The notes beneath the pieces were generated by a model. That model was not told where the DNA came from and made no database searches. It saw only the letters and a list, made by a program, of their open reading frames with translations. From the NCBI GenBank assembly GCA_013396755.1, contig VWZF01013053.1:558001-622000 (forward strand): a DNA stretch of 64,000 nt, written 5' to 3'. Numbering within the stretch: the first letter of the stretch is position 1; every line of letters starts with the position of its first letter. The position numbers were made by a program, and so were the translations under genes. Shown here piece by piece: positions 1-12,944 of the stretch. Source of the stretch: Sclerurus mexicanus. Its lineage: Eukaryota > Chordata > Aves > Passeriformes > Furnariidae.

Positions 1-3000
1 ATTAGACAATTATTTTTAAATGCATGTGCATCTGAATCACACTGTATAAAAGATACCATCCCCTCCGCCCCAGACGTACATGCCAAAGAGGAAATTAAAA
101 AGGAAAAATAAGGAAAGAAAAAAACACCTTTTCTTTCCCAGTGCAAAACTGCACACAACACTTCAAGGTATTTTGGTAAAACACATTGATTGCATCACTG
201 TTATTTGAGTTCAGATTCCCTCTAACTTTCTATCACATCATCTGTACTCTACCAAAACAGATTCAAAGGTCTAAAGAAAACCAGCTTGATAGCAGAGAGG
301 GACATTTATTTATTAAAAGGACATTTTTCTCAGACTTTAACTAAACCTCATCCACTCTTGTCACTCTGGGCAGACAGTTGAAAGCAATATTAGAGGAGGT
401 AATTGCATAGATCAGTCAACAGCCTTTGTCCCCTTGCCACTGAGACTTACAGTAAAATGGGCACAAGAAAACATTGTACTGGATTAAAGGCAGGTCTTTT
501 TCTCCAGTTGCTTGCTGCTTACCAGCTGTTGTGTTCAATGGCAGGGACAGAAGCTCCAGCAGTATCTATAGGGGAAATCTAGCCTAACACTGGCCCTTTT
601 TTTTTCCTCCCTTCTTTCCAGTCTTGAAACAGATTACTCTTTGTTTTTAAAGTGAAACTATACCAAAAAGTATTCTATCTTGTCATCTGCCATTAAGCCA
701 TTAATCATGTGTGCAGAGCACTTTACTAGCTATGAATTTTTAGGATTCTGCATTTACAAGAACACCATTTCTGTAACTTCTCAGATTGACAAACATTTTT
801 CTGAAGCCTTTGATCTTATTTGAAGCAACTCATGAAAAGACTCAGAGTAGCTGCTTAAACAAACAGTATGTGGAACAGACAAATTTTGTTAACGTTTGAT
901 TGTAAATCACTGGCAGCAGCCCACATGCTGATAAAAACAGATACTGCACTGTCAAGGAAAACTGTACCTGTTATGAGTACGTCAGAAGAGTTGCAAGAAA
1001 GCTCCAAGTGTACCTTGCAAGTGACAGAATTACAGCTGAAAAGTACAGTGAGATTGAATACAAATTGAAGGGCACTGAACAGAAATGCAACAATAGAATT
1101 AAAGAGTCAAAAATAGAAAATGTTTCGTGTCAGAACATACATCATCAACACCACCTTTAGGAGAAGAGTCATCACTCGGGTTTTGACAGCACAGGCTGTA
1201 AATCAATACTGTTTCCACAATAGTACATTTTATCTTCACATTCTGACTTAATTCAAAAGCACTGAAAAGCACAGTGTTGAGACCAGTGCTGGAATTTTTA
1301 AGCCCAGTCCTATCATTTTAATGATGCAGAAGTTTAATAAGACCATTGCAAACAGTAAAACAGTATCAGCTCCATTGCAGCATTTGCATCACATTTCTGA
1401 GAAAACATTCAAAGCCAGGTCATCTACAGGTATATTTCTGGGGAATGCAAACATATATTGTGTTCATTGATTACAGAATTTTAGAAGTTGCCACTCACCT
1501 CAGAAACTATAGTTTTAACTTTTTAGGTAAAAAAAAATCACACATTCTGAAATTACCTTTTTTTTTCCACTGAAGCTTATGAAAATAATAAAGGCATATA
1601 AGAAGTTATATGTCTTTTTTAATAAAGTTTCACCTCCACTGGATTAAGGCAGATCCTAAACAAATTCGATAAAATTTTTATTGCCTTTGCAGAAATTTTA
1701 ATCCAAGTTTCTGACCTACACTTTGTGGTTGGGTACTTATCTCATGGACTGAATCAAAACGTTAGACCCGAAGAGCTCTAAAATTCTGAAACCACCTGCA
1801 AAAATTTGTGTATAAACTGATGCAGAGACAACCATCTTGATCATTCTCCCTTCACTTCTATAAGAAACAAGTTTTTACTCTTTTAAACATGAACAGATAC
1901 CAAAACTCCAAAGTTTTCTAAGTGAGTGACTCCCAGTTATCTTCCTGATGGAAGGGGTAGAATCAGGGCATAAATATGTGGCCACAGCCCCAGAAAGTTT
2001 AAGCAAGGAAACCCTCTCTCCCCTCCATCTCCCCACCCATTCTCACTCCTGCCTCTTGGTCATAGTTTGCCCCCTTGCTTGCTGGAAAATGCAGCAGCAG
2101 AGTGGGTGGAAATTTAATGTGGCTTCCCCACCAAGAGCTGTACCCTGCGCCTGGGAGCTGTTCCAGCCTTTCTCCCACTGCACACCAATCCTTCCCCAAG
2201 CAACAACACCCCACTGGGGCCCCTTTGGGAAAGGTCCGGAATTCCTGAGCATTTGCCTTTGTTTAGAGTGGAAACAAGTGATTAACTCTCTTACTGTTAA
2301 TGGAAGTTAAGGGCAGTGGTTAAACTTGCCACTTTTAACAGGATTTAACACACCTGAGACCACCATCTTTTACAGAAGGTAACAGGAAAACCTGCCAGCG
2401 TTAAGGAAACAGCTGGATTTGATGTTACAGCCGTCTTTGTAAGCTTAACTGCATTGAAGTCTGTAGAGAGGCAGGACTGGAGTCACAAAACCACTTGCAA
2501 AGGAGCTTATTCACCTAGCTTTTACATTGGGAGGCTTCCTACAAAAATCAAGTCCTAGAAGCCTATGGCACAATCATATGAAAAACCAAGTATTTATGTC
2601 CCAGGATACCACTGAGTAAATATCTTCACATTACCTTTAGAAACGGTCCCTGACAATGTGTAGTTGCATTAACAGCTTGTGAGACATCTTTGATATCTTT
2701 ACATTCCCATATAGTTTCACCTCAGTTTAGGACAGACGAATATTGGGATTACAGACAGACAAAAACTTACATCCCAAGGGATGAAGATTTAATCTAGGAG
2801 AGGCTGCACATGCCTTTTAAGACTCCCTTTTTTGGCTGTCAGTTGTGGCCGTGTCAGAGCACCCAAGCAGTTGCTTACATGCCTCACATGAACTCGCAAT
2901 TAAGATTCAGTATCTCAGATGAAGACATTGAATGCTGAGCCTGAATCTTGTTCTCCTGTTAACAGATAAACATACACGGTACAGGACAGGGTTCAGCTGA

Positions 3001-3369
3001 TGGAAGAGCAGCTCTTACTTCAGATACGACACCGCTGCTTGCAAATTGGGTGAACTAACTCCACTACTCCAACCTGGAAGCAAAACAAAGAGGATTCCCA
3101 GGAATTCGCAGATGCAAAAAGGTGGGTTACAGTTGCATGGCCAATTTGCATGCTAAGTTACCACAACTGCACGAGATGAAGGGAAACAGCCTGTCAGCTG
3201 TGGATTTGCATACGTGATTAGCAGGGTTAAACAGAAAGACACATTTAAGTTCTATCCATAAGTATTTTTGCATGTGTACACATACATAGCACAGAAAATT
3301 AGATCTTAAAAGTGTCCCAGTAAAATAACAGGTAAACTAAGAGCTCCATGACACTGAGAGAGGCTGGGC
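1..3369. other. Unique AT-rich non-coding sequence
   Basis: No frame here looks coding. The longest, about 120 codons at 1948-2310, overlaps two frames on the other strand and owes its length to a C-rich pocket (about 1980-2240), not to a protein signal. Short A and T runs occur, for example around 597-604 and 1529-1536. I recognise no repeat family, RNA gene or promoter. Confidence 0.7.
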
Positions 3370-3555
3370 AAAGGGCCAGGAGCTCCAGAGTTGTAATCTC
3401 ATCTGTGCAACTGAATCACTGTGGTTTTAGGCAAGTAATTAAACTTTTCACTGTCTTGGTTTTCTACTTGTGTTAGATACAGCCTAGTATTTTCCCCTTT
3501 ATGTATGAGAAAGGTAAATAAAGATAAGAGTTAATACTTTCCTGCCTGACCTTTG
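3370..3555 (+). repeat. MIR-type amniote SINE (old copy)
   Basis: The block follows the order of the MIR family core. A segment like 'ggagctccagagttctaat' lies at about 3378-3398. The 'gggcaagtcacttaa' landmark appears as ggcaagtaattaaac at 3430-3444. A degraded 'cagtttccccatctgtaaaatg' region follows at about 3450-3510, then a 'gataataatacttacctgcctcac' equivalent at about 3522-3550. The match is from memory of the family, not from an alignment. Divergence is high, as expected for a copy inserted early in amniote evolution. The tail after 3555 is not clear. MIR elements are tRNA-derived, non-autonomous retroposons with no protein product, and some copies have become enhancers. Confidence 0.75.
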
Positions 3556-5524
3556 CATTTTAAAGCACCAACAACAGTAATTTTATTATGTTACTTGATT
3601 CTAGATTTCTACTCTCATCCCACAGATATAAAATGACAATTGCAGAGTATACTACAGATTTATGAAATGTGGAGTGTAGGTACTATACCAAACCAACTGA
3701 CATTAGTGACTTCAGTGACTAAGATCGTACTTCATACTCAAAATCAGTGTCTCAGGGCACAGCTTTTCTGTAGTATTAGTTTGATATGATGGAGATGCTA
3801 TTTTCTGTGGTGGTAGATATTTTATAAATATCTGTTAGCGACCAAAAAAGGGGTTGTAATCTACCACATACACAATGAACTCGATTACTTCATCATTCTA
3901 CGTCATTTTTTTCTAAAACATGAAAAAAATAATGTAACAGCTCTAAATTCCTTTTATGATTAACCGCCACGAATGATTTTACAAATAAGATGTAAAGCAA
4001 CCATAAACAGAAGCTCAGTTGAGAGAGGGGAAGTCTTCTCTGAGATACGATTTGCTTTCCTTAGCACTCGCAAAATGAAGTTCCACAGTTAAACTTAATC
4101 CTGTTTAATCAATGTCAGTTAAAAACAATCAGTATAACAAGGAAAACAGACCTTCTACAGCAGGTAAAAAAGCTCAACTCGTATCCTGTTCTACAGTGAC
4201 TTATACAAGCATTAGTATGCAATTTACAGCTCTTGAAAGAACTCTTATCTCTTTTTTTGACCTGTGATGTATAGTGGGCTGCAAACTGCACAGAAGTGAC
4301 TGAGCCAACCTCTTCAAGGGAAGTTCTACCTGAAAGACTGGATGAGATGGCCACAGCTGAAAGGTCACAGGAGGTGAGAACTCATGCAAGGTAGTGTAGG
4401 TCCTTCCCTTGTTACCAAACTGTACTCTAATGCCTCATTACGATCTCTCCTTTTCACCTGTGAACTGACTCAGAACTGCTGTCCTTGAATTGGACCCAAG
4501 TAAAAGTCTCCTCTATTGAGAAAGTGAGAAATATGATGGGAATTACCACCATAAACTAAAGGGAAATGTTCCTTTTTAAAGTTTGTTGCATCCATTATTT
4601 CCATAGAGCATGGCAGCTTCCAGAAAATACCTGTAAGAATGCCAGCCCTTGTGTATTGCCTGCAATTAGCTTATCTCCAATTATATAAACAGGCACATGA
4701 TGACAGTCTTCAGTAATAGAGGTATTATGGGGAAAGTAAGGGTTGCTTTACTTTGAGTGTAAGTCTTAGCAGAAAACAGATTAAAGCTTACGTGGATATA
4801 CAAAATAATAGATAGGCTAATTCCATTGTCTGCCTTTCCCAAATTATTTTATTAGATGGAACATATTAATTATAATGAAAGAGAACCCCTGACTTCCTTG
4901 GCTTCTCATGAAAATTCCTTTGTACGATCACGGCGGGATTTCCCACCATTTTCTCTTTCTGATGAAATTAACTCCCTATGGTTGGCCACCAGGATAAGCT
5001 CACTTCAGCCAATCAGTCTGGGAGCTGCCATTTACCTCACAAAGAGAGGAAAAGGTATCTGCTGTCATAGCAACGAGTGGCTTTGCTCTCATCATCTTTG
5101 GATCCTTTAGCATAATGAAAAACACCGGCTTGCTTTTTAGATGATTAATCTTTTCCCCTGTGAACCTACTTGAATACATTAGCAAAACAAGTATGAAAAA
5201 TTTGTTTATCCCAAGATAATCATTAGAAAATTACCTGCAAGAGTAATTCTCATTAGGGCAGAGCTGGTGAATAGCAGACCATATGGTGAATGAAAGCAGC
5301 AAGAAGCAATAAAATCTCAAAGCTGCAACAGGTTGCAAAGTTTATCAGGTTTCAAACTGAAAGTCGAAATCAGTTAAGCATCGAAAGTTGTGAAAAATTG
5401 GTTTCTTACTAAAGTTTCAGATCGCTTATATAACAGGAAGACTCAACAGATTCTACAACCAGGCCTTGAAAATCCTTTCCCACACAGAATCCTTTTATGT
5501 GTGCCAGTTGTGCTAATTCCAGAG
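3556..5524. other. Unique non-coding sequence with regulatory-looking segment
   Basis: No gene is visible. An 84-codon frame at 4856-5110 has no recognisable domain. Around 4840-5080 several transcription-factor-like motifs sit close together; the clearest is listed as its own entry. The rest is AT-rich unique sequence with no repeat I can name. Confidence 0.6.
4935..4944. promoter_or_regulatory. Perfect kappa-B-like motif GGGATTTCCC
   Basis: GGGATTTCCC fits the NF-kappa-B consensus GGGRNWYYCC exactly. It overlaps GGCGGGA (4932-4938), which resembles an E2F half site. A CCAAT box lies at 5009-5013 (CCAATCA). Homeodomain-type TAAT cores lie upstream near 4850-4876. One 10-bp match is expected by chance now and then in 64 kb, so function is inferred only from the local clustering. 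Confidence 0.35.
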
Positions 5525-5605
5525 GGTCTGATCTCAACTGCATCTTGTAACGCTGGGGAACTTTAACTTCAATGGTGCTAAGCTTACAGCTGAAATTAAA
5601 GGACT
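5525..5605. repeat. Possible old amniote palindromic repeat
   Basis: The order 'tctgatctcaactg', 'actttaacttcaatgg', 'acagctgaaatta' resembles a degraded version of a palindromic amniote repeat whose core reads roughly CTCCATTGACTTCAATGGAG and whose flank begins TCTGATCTCAGTTACACC. I recall this family from turtle, crocodilian and bird sequence; it may be a short DNA transposon derivative. The family name is uncertain and similarity is partial. Confidence 0.4.
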
Positions 5606-8600
5606 ACATTCTTATCTTACACTGGCACGAATTTAGATATTATTCTGATATTTAATTGTCATTATAAAATTAAAATTATGGAAGAGTATGTACAATTTCT
5701 GAGCACCAAGTCCAGGAAAAAAATGTAAGAAACTTCGGATTTCATAATACACACTCTGACTTCTTTGGTATTCAGAAACTTATTTTAGCTATGTAAATTA
5801 TGAGAAGTTAATATTATACTGGGGCAAGGTGAAAGAAAAGTGAGATCATTTGCAGTATTGAAATAGTTTAATTATGTTATACCCACAAGAAGTCCCAGTA
5901 GAACAGATTTGGAATTCATACTATGTAAAGCTAAAATGACTCCTCCAGTTTCAACAAATCATTAAAAAAAGATAGAAAAAAAGGAGGAGGAAGAGATAAA
6001 AATCCCTATGAGGTATCATCAGCTTGGTTCTGAGACCAAAAACTGATGTGATTCTGTGGAATCCATGACAGCACAGTGGAGCAGGGCTGTTGATACCAAA
6101 GGACATTGCTCTAAATTCTCCTGTGTAAGCACATACATTTCTCACCTTAGCAAGAATTTTTCTCCCAAACTGGGTTTTTATTATGTATCTTTCTAGTCAT
6201 AAGCCTAAGATAAATAAATCAGTAGTGTCCTCTGTTATTGCATTCTCTTTACCACAGAAGAAAAAATATTTTGGTTCTAACTCTGTTTAAAGTATCTGTA
6301 GTGTTATAGCATTCTAGACAAATACCGAGTCCAACCACAGGTAAGCCAGTCCTATCATTTAATTTCACTGCCATCATGCACTGTCTTCCAGGCTCAAAGT
6401 TACATGCTCATGACATGCTCAAAGAGGACATTTTCCTATGCAGCACTTTCATTTGAATTCAGAGAATAAATATTTCATGTTAATCACACAAGGAGTTAGT
6501 TTTTAAAGCCCTACCAGCAGTTATTGATGGCTTACTACCTACAAGAGTCTTAGAAGGGTATGATAGAGAGTTTGGGGTCCATTTATTTATTTTTGCCTGG
6601 ACTGGTGAACACTTGCCCTATTCGGGCTGTATCTCCTTCCTCAAACAGACTTCTAAGACACACTAATTATGTAAGAAAGCACAGACTGTTGGTGTTCTAG
6701 AAAAGTTAATTCATTTGGCAGATAGGGGTTCTAACAGAATTCCTGTCTTCAAAGACTGGATTTGCACTTCTAGGCTCAAGCATGTATTCACCGTCCTAAT
6801 GGGGAACTCCTAAATTTTTCTTTATCATAAAACTGGTATTTCTACAACACTCCTTTTATCTGAACAGAGAACTTCCTTATAGCTACAGATATATCAGCAG
6901 GTTCCTCTTGGAGAAAATTAAATGGATCTGACTTTAAAAGCCTGTGGTGACAAAATGCAACTTATAAACTTTAGGTCCCTATCTAGAATTACATATTTAC
7001 CTCTGGGTGCAATCCACACCAATTTTTTTATTTTTTTTTCCAAAGGCCTTCTTCCCAAGAGAAAGATGTTCCTTACAAGTTAAACTTACTGGATTTCCCA
7101 GGCTTTGGTTTTCCTTCATTAGTTTATTTGTAGCCTCAAAGAGAAACTGGTTAAAGAGCACAGAGAAGGACAGGGATGACACTTCCTACTGTGGGTAAAT
7201 CTAGGAAAAGGAGAACTCCTTATCTATTTACAGCATTGCTCATCACAAAGTCTTACGAAGCCCACTCATTTTCATCTCTTCAGACATTCCATGGAAATAC
7301 CCACAGATCAGAAAAACAACAGTGTTAAACAGAGAAAAAAACATCAGAAGAACTCTACATTTTCAGTTTTCGGAGATACTTTTGTCTACCAGAATTTGAA
7401 CTTCACTTTGTAGTCAGTTTTTTCTACAGATGAAAAATCCTTGATCTGTTTTGTGTGAAGATCTAGTGGAAAATCTTAGGGCAGTGGTCTCCAAACTGAA
7501 CCTCCTTGATCCAAGATCTAGGTGGCAAGAGGTCCCAATCAACTCCTGGGTGCAGAAAGACCAAAACAAGCATGGCTAGCATATTCAAAAATCTGTTTTA
7601 TTAAGCTAAGCCTTGAGTATTTAGCATGCAAATTTTTCCAGGGCCCTTGATGGAACATTACCATCAGCACCAACCAGAGTAACAGATGCAATAGCATCTC
7701 TAGGGTGCCTTCAGATTTTCATCCATATGAAGTAATTAATCCTCACTTTGTGTGGGTGTGTGTATGTGTTCGTTCTGTTTTATTATCTCACCTATACTAC
7801 CTACAGGCATCAGGTAAAACAACTTTAACCCTCTGGTATTATTATTCATAGTATTGGAATGCACATGATAAAAAGCATACATCATTTAAAATGTTTATTC
7901 ATGGTCATTTCTTACATTCATAGTGTGGTAATTTAACACTTTTTTTAGAAGAAAATTCTGTGCTGAAGAGCTTTTCCTGTACCCTCATACCAATCAAGAG
8001 AAATGAAAAATGCTCTTTAACAATTAGAACTCCTTAGATCCATGTTGTGCATTAAATGGTAACTATGTAATTAAAAGGAACAAATTTAAAATCTGACAAC
8101 AATTGGTGCATCTCCAGCATTTAAAATGATTCAATTATTAATAATTCATGCTCAAAACCCCATATGTGGGCAATGAAGCAGAAGGAGAGATGAAAACGAA
8201 GTCTGATCCATGACTAACCTTACATCTGTACAGAGCCTGACTAAACAGAGTTACAGCATTATGTTTTCTACAACACTTACCCAAATACAGTAGGAAATTG
8301 TCACACCATAATATGTATTTGCAGCGATGCTCAACAGTTAGTTAATAGCATGGGGGTGGGGAAAGCCACGCTAATACCCAAGAATCCTGTTACACATACA
8401 GCTCCATACAAAGTGCAGTGGAATCAGCACTGTGTGGCTTAGATGTTGGAAAGATTTTGATTACATATTTGTTAAATCCAAATTTGCTTTTAAAAAAATG
8501 TGAGGATGCATTACAAGCTTTATGATTTTAGTGCTGGTTTGATAAGTCAGGAAGTTTATCTCTAGAACTCTATGGTCAGACTTCTAATGAGAAGCAGTCA

Positions 8601-11032
8601 TTGTCCTGAGATGCTAGTCCACATTTAAAATAGTAGTTAGAAGATGATTCACATTGTCTCTTAGCTCACTTTATCCCACCCAGCAACATATGCTCAATGT
8701 TATTAGATCTGCTCCTGTGAATTTACTCTGAACTAGAAATTCACACATGCAACTCAGAATGCGACGTATTTTTGTATCACTTCAGCCCAAAATCAAAACT
8801 CATAAGTGAGATTTCATCTGTTAACCTACACCAAACAATTACTTAATTCTAGATCCAGATTTTTACTCTTTCTCTGTCCTATTTTTTTAATCATCTCTCC
8901 TTTTATAGCTTTCTTGGCAAATTTGATGCTGCAATAAGCTGCATACGAAAATTATGGCAGGGACACATCTACATTGGTTGCAAAGCCATTTTTCAAGCAG
9001 CCCAAGTCAATGAAGTTGCATGTTATGCTAAAGCCCTCCTAAGACAAGCCTGAGGAGCACAGGAAGAGTGGAGATTCTAACTCCTTGAGTTAACAATAGT
9101 AAAAGAATATTAAATTATAGTAATAATTTGTACCACTACCATACTGCTGAATACAACTGGAAGAAGAGATGATATGGTCTAGGAGACCTCCCAGGATGGA
9201 AATATACACATAGCATCCTTAGAAATACAAACCCTAATATGCATACCTCAATGTTATACTTTTAATTAAGACACACAGTTATTTAAGAAGTAACCCAAAA
9301 TACATTTATGAAGGGTAGAGATAGAACATATCCATATTTTTACCATTAAAATATATAGCTGATTTATGTCTAATAAAAAAGACTACAAAGTCAGTATTTT
9401 AAACATGCTCAAAAAGAAAAAAATGTCATAAATAGATTTGTTTACTCCTGCAACCTTTTTGATGTCCTGGTTCCAATCATTGTTCCATATGCGGGGGATG
9501 AGACAAGAGACATGTTTATTCTGTAGCTGATTTATTACAAAATCAAGACCATTCAGATTCAAATTCTGCCCCGCTTTAAATACATTGTTGCTGTTCTCGC
9601 TTTCACACAATTTGCCACCACATGTAAAGGTCAAGTCCACTGGTAAAGTAATTCATATGGTTATCCAAATCCTATCCAAGCTATAAATTAACGTGACATA
9701 AACGGCCTACAGCATTTCTTCTATTTCTAATGTTATACACAGGCAAGTCTAGCCTGGTGTACTGATAATTAAAGTAAAAACTGCATGCACCTCCCCCAGG
9801 AATACATATTCCAAACAGGAAGTCAATTGGTTCAAGTATGGGACCTGCTGAGGGAGACACAGCAATCATCTGTAGCAACTGCTAGCTCTGGGATTCCAGC
9901 AGAAAAACTAAGTATGCTTTACCTCAAAATTGCCACCTACATCACAATCACAGAGAGTGAAGCACCAAAGGAGGAAAAAAAGCTGCAAAATTTCATCAGA
10001 ATCCTGATGTTCCCGACTTTGCACAAAGCAACCAGAAGAGCTGCAGGCTGGTCTCCTAATGCTCTGAAAATTAAGACTTATGGAAATCACATGTGAACAT
10101 ATTGTTTCTCAGAACTTGCTGTTTTCTTAAAAATCTCGAGCTGGTGGTGAAACACGATGCATGCTCTGCAAATGGGCTTTGCATTCTGTAGCCAGAATGA
10201 GCTTATTTATTTTGGGACCACATCATCATCAATGATGCCCTCAAGAATAGTCAAAGAAGATTAAACCATGGGCTTTTTTTTTATTTTTGATACAGCTGAC
10301 AGTTTGATTAGTAAACTTAATCCCATAAATAAACTGGAACAACTCAGCCTGCAGACTTCACTGGAAATGAGCTAATATGCACCTGCTGAAGACTCAACCC
10401 ACAAGGAGGTAGTCTCCTTGGAAACTGCTCCTGATGGTCTGAAACACAATGGAAACAGTCACTGGAGAAACTTAGATTAGTGTAGATGCTGGAAAAGGTG
10501 ACAAAAGACCAGGATTTTGCACCAAAAATTAGCCGTCTGAAGAGGGAACACTCAAGTATGCCATGTAGTATAAGTAGTTTAAGGAGGCCAGGGTAGATCT
10601 GGAAAGAAGAATCTATATTGAAGAAGTCAAGAGAGACTTCAGAGCCTACAATGTGTCATCCATCCCTAAATTGCAATTTCCTTTACTGAGACTGTGGCTG
10701 AACTAACATCTTCAGTGCAGTTTAGCTGTGAGAAAGCAGTTTACCCACCATGGCTCAAACTCTGCTCTGAGCCTGGACATTTACAACACCTGCTAACCTT
10801 CGCCTGTTCTCACATGTTTTTAGAACATCTTTCATTCTTGATTACCAGTACAAACAGCTACTTTCTGCTGTCCTCTCTCTCCTCCCAAGTCTTTCATAAA
10901 ACCTGTTGACTGATTTATTCAAGCACTTATCTTTTAACTTGCTGTCACTAAACAGGTGCACGCTTGCAACAACTCTTGTAGCTGAGTCCATTTAACAGCT
11001 CTGTTAGGGGCCCATCCTTGCAAGACGTGGAG
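5606..11032. other. Unique AT-rich non-coding sequence
   Basis: No coding region is supported. The open frames (60 to 103 codons) have no recognisable domains, and several overlap on both strands. At 7484-7498 CAGTGGTCTCCAAAC resembles a hAT-type terminal repeat, but no matching end or 8-bp target duplication was found. About 8020-8150 is AT-rich with many ATTAA and TTAAT cores and could be a conserved non-coding stretch. Nothing else is named. Confidence 0.6.
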
Positions 11033-11099
11033 CTGCACAGAAGTTAGTGCCCTAAATACACATCAAAAACAATGATTTAGGGCTCTAACTTGCAGGCAG
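11033..11099. repeat. Imperfect inverted repeat / hairpin
   Basis: The arms 11041-11057 and 11075-11091 pair at 16 of 17 positions, around a 17-nt loop. After a 4x4 internal loop, CTGC (11033-11036) pairs with GCAG (11096-11099). The arm sequence (TTAGTGCCCTAAAT) resembles old amniote repeats built on TTAGGCACCTAAAT-like palindromes, so this is most simply a remnant of such a repeat. A hairpin RNA is the alternative. No coding frame spans it. Confidence 0.7.
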
Positions 11100-12944
11100 T
11101 GCTCAGTGCCTTAGGCATCAGTTTCTTCCTTGTTAAGAAGATTGTAAAAGGACCATCCCATCTAACTATTTAATGTTATTTTAATAGGCTACATTACATG
11201 AACTTGATACAATAGTGGTTTTCCGAGTCAGAGGCTGCATTTGCTCCAGAGACTTCAATCACAAAAGTAAATCCCTATAATACAGACAGATAAGAGAGTT
11301 TGGACAATGTTAGTGTGCAGGCCTGGGTCATCTTGTTTGCATATTTCAAACCCACTTGAGCACACCTTCATTCAGATATTTTTTGTTAACATTTTACTGT
11401 CAGAGACTAGAGATGAAGAGGGATGGAAAAAACCAAAGAGCAAATGCAGAGGGAGATTCACTCATTCCTTTAAAATCACCAAAATAGTACAGAAAATCCC
11501 AAAGAGGTAATTCACTTCAAGTAAGCAGCTTCCAGAATCCCTCTCTTCCTGTCATTGTATGCTACTCATATCACAGGCTGACCTTTCATAGGAGCTGAAT
11601 TTTGACACTTTGGGGTAGCATGTAGGATGATAACCACAGATTACACAGACACATAAAAAGCCTATTACTTAGGAGCTGAAGCAGAAGCTAATAGAGACAT
11701 GTTCTCCACAGAGATCACTCCAGCTGCAGGTGAATCATAGATGACCTCAGATACAGCTACACATACTCCCTCTTCTCTGCAAAAAAACAAGCTCACTGCA
11801 AAGAAAACACCATAAGAGAATGTGAAGGGAAAGTTTAAGCAGTTTCAATCCACCTTGTGGGTATCTTCTGCTAGTTCTCCTACAGAAAATTATCCAGAAC
11901 TCTGCATCTGAACTCTGGACTAAAGCTTTTTGGGAGGTGAGAGCAGTCTTTATGAGAAGGAAACCAAGTGCGTCCTCAGTAATTTCAAAGACAGAAGATT
12001 CTGTTGTGAATACTACGATGTTTCCTTCCAGTTCCAGCCCATTATCACACTGTTGAATGCATGTCCTACAGCACAACAGCCTGGCTGAAATATTCAGGCT
12101 TGATTAAAAAATCTTCATGTAGTGAAACATTTACTATAATTTCCAGAATTTACAAGATCACTCTCAAACTTACACACACACAGTGTTGCACACAGTATAA
12201 ACAACATCAGAGGTAAAATTAACCATCAGCTTCTGTAACTAAAATTCCTTTGGATTCAAGCAGTATAAGCGTATGCACAAGACCCGAAATCCGAAAGTAT
12301 TAGAAAATGTTGATAAAGCTTTTGAGCATAATTTTTTTTTAAACCCTAAAACATCAAATCAAGTCACATGAACACAAAACAAAGGATACAAGTAACTGGA
12401 GTGAGAAGAAATTCAAACCAGAAATAAGTATATTTTCCTTCATTCCTGTGGCATCATAACTACCTTTTCACTTGCTTATTCTTAACTGATATAACAGGAA
12501 AAAGGTCTTTGGCACACAGAGATTGTCCTGACATTCCCCATGGTCACCTTTGGGAAATGGTTGCATACCCAGGAGAAGGTAATTTTTGAGGCACCCTAAG
12601 GAGCAGCACTTTTGAATGGAGGAGACCATAAGGTTGACATTTTTGTTGCGTGCTTCGGGGCTGAAAGGAGGTTCTCAACCCTGTCATTTTATTCATGGAT
12701 AATGACACCCAGCACTTAGGACCAGATGTTTTAAAATGTATTCTATGCTGAAAATATGAAGGCTATTAATTTAATGAAACTCATACCTCACATAAATCCT
12801 GTAAGGACAAGCATGATGAGAACAAACTTCTTCCAAGTGACCAGACACACCAGTGCCATGCCACAGCAGGTTAGCTGTATCAGAGGCAGAAACACTGGGA
12901 TAACATCTACTGAGACTAGCCAGAAAAATCCACAGCAGTCTGTG
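11100..12944. other. Unique non-coding sequence
   Basis: I see no gene. A minus-strand frame of 109 codons (11747-12076) lacks any recognisable domain. A short CA run lies near 12173-12182 and a T run near 12332-12340. No interspersed repeat is recognised. Confidence 0.6.

Noticed and set aside
6320..6440. CR1 LINE fragment suggested by 'gagtccaaccacagg'
   Set aside because: Similarity is limited to about a dozen bases.
7484..7700. hAT-type DNA transposon starting CAGTGGTCTCCAAAC
   Set aside because: No matching inverted end and no 8-bp target duplication were found nearby.
9383..9640. 85-codon minus frame with protein-like texture
   Set aside because: No recognised family. The sequence 'cattcagattcaaattctgc' inside it looks more like a decayed repeat than coding sequence.
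9785..10096. 103-codon plus frame with fairly natural composition
   Set aside because: No domain is recognised, it overlaps minus frames, and the length is expected by chance in 64 kb.
11747..12076. 109-codon minus frame
   Set aside because: No recognisable domain, promoter or splice context.
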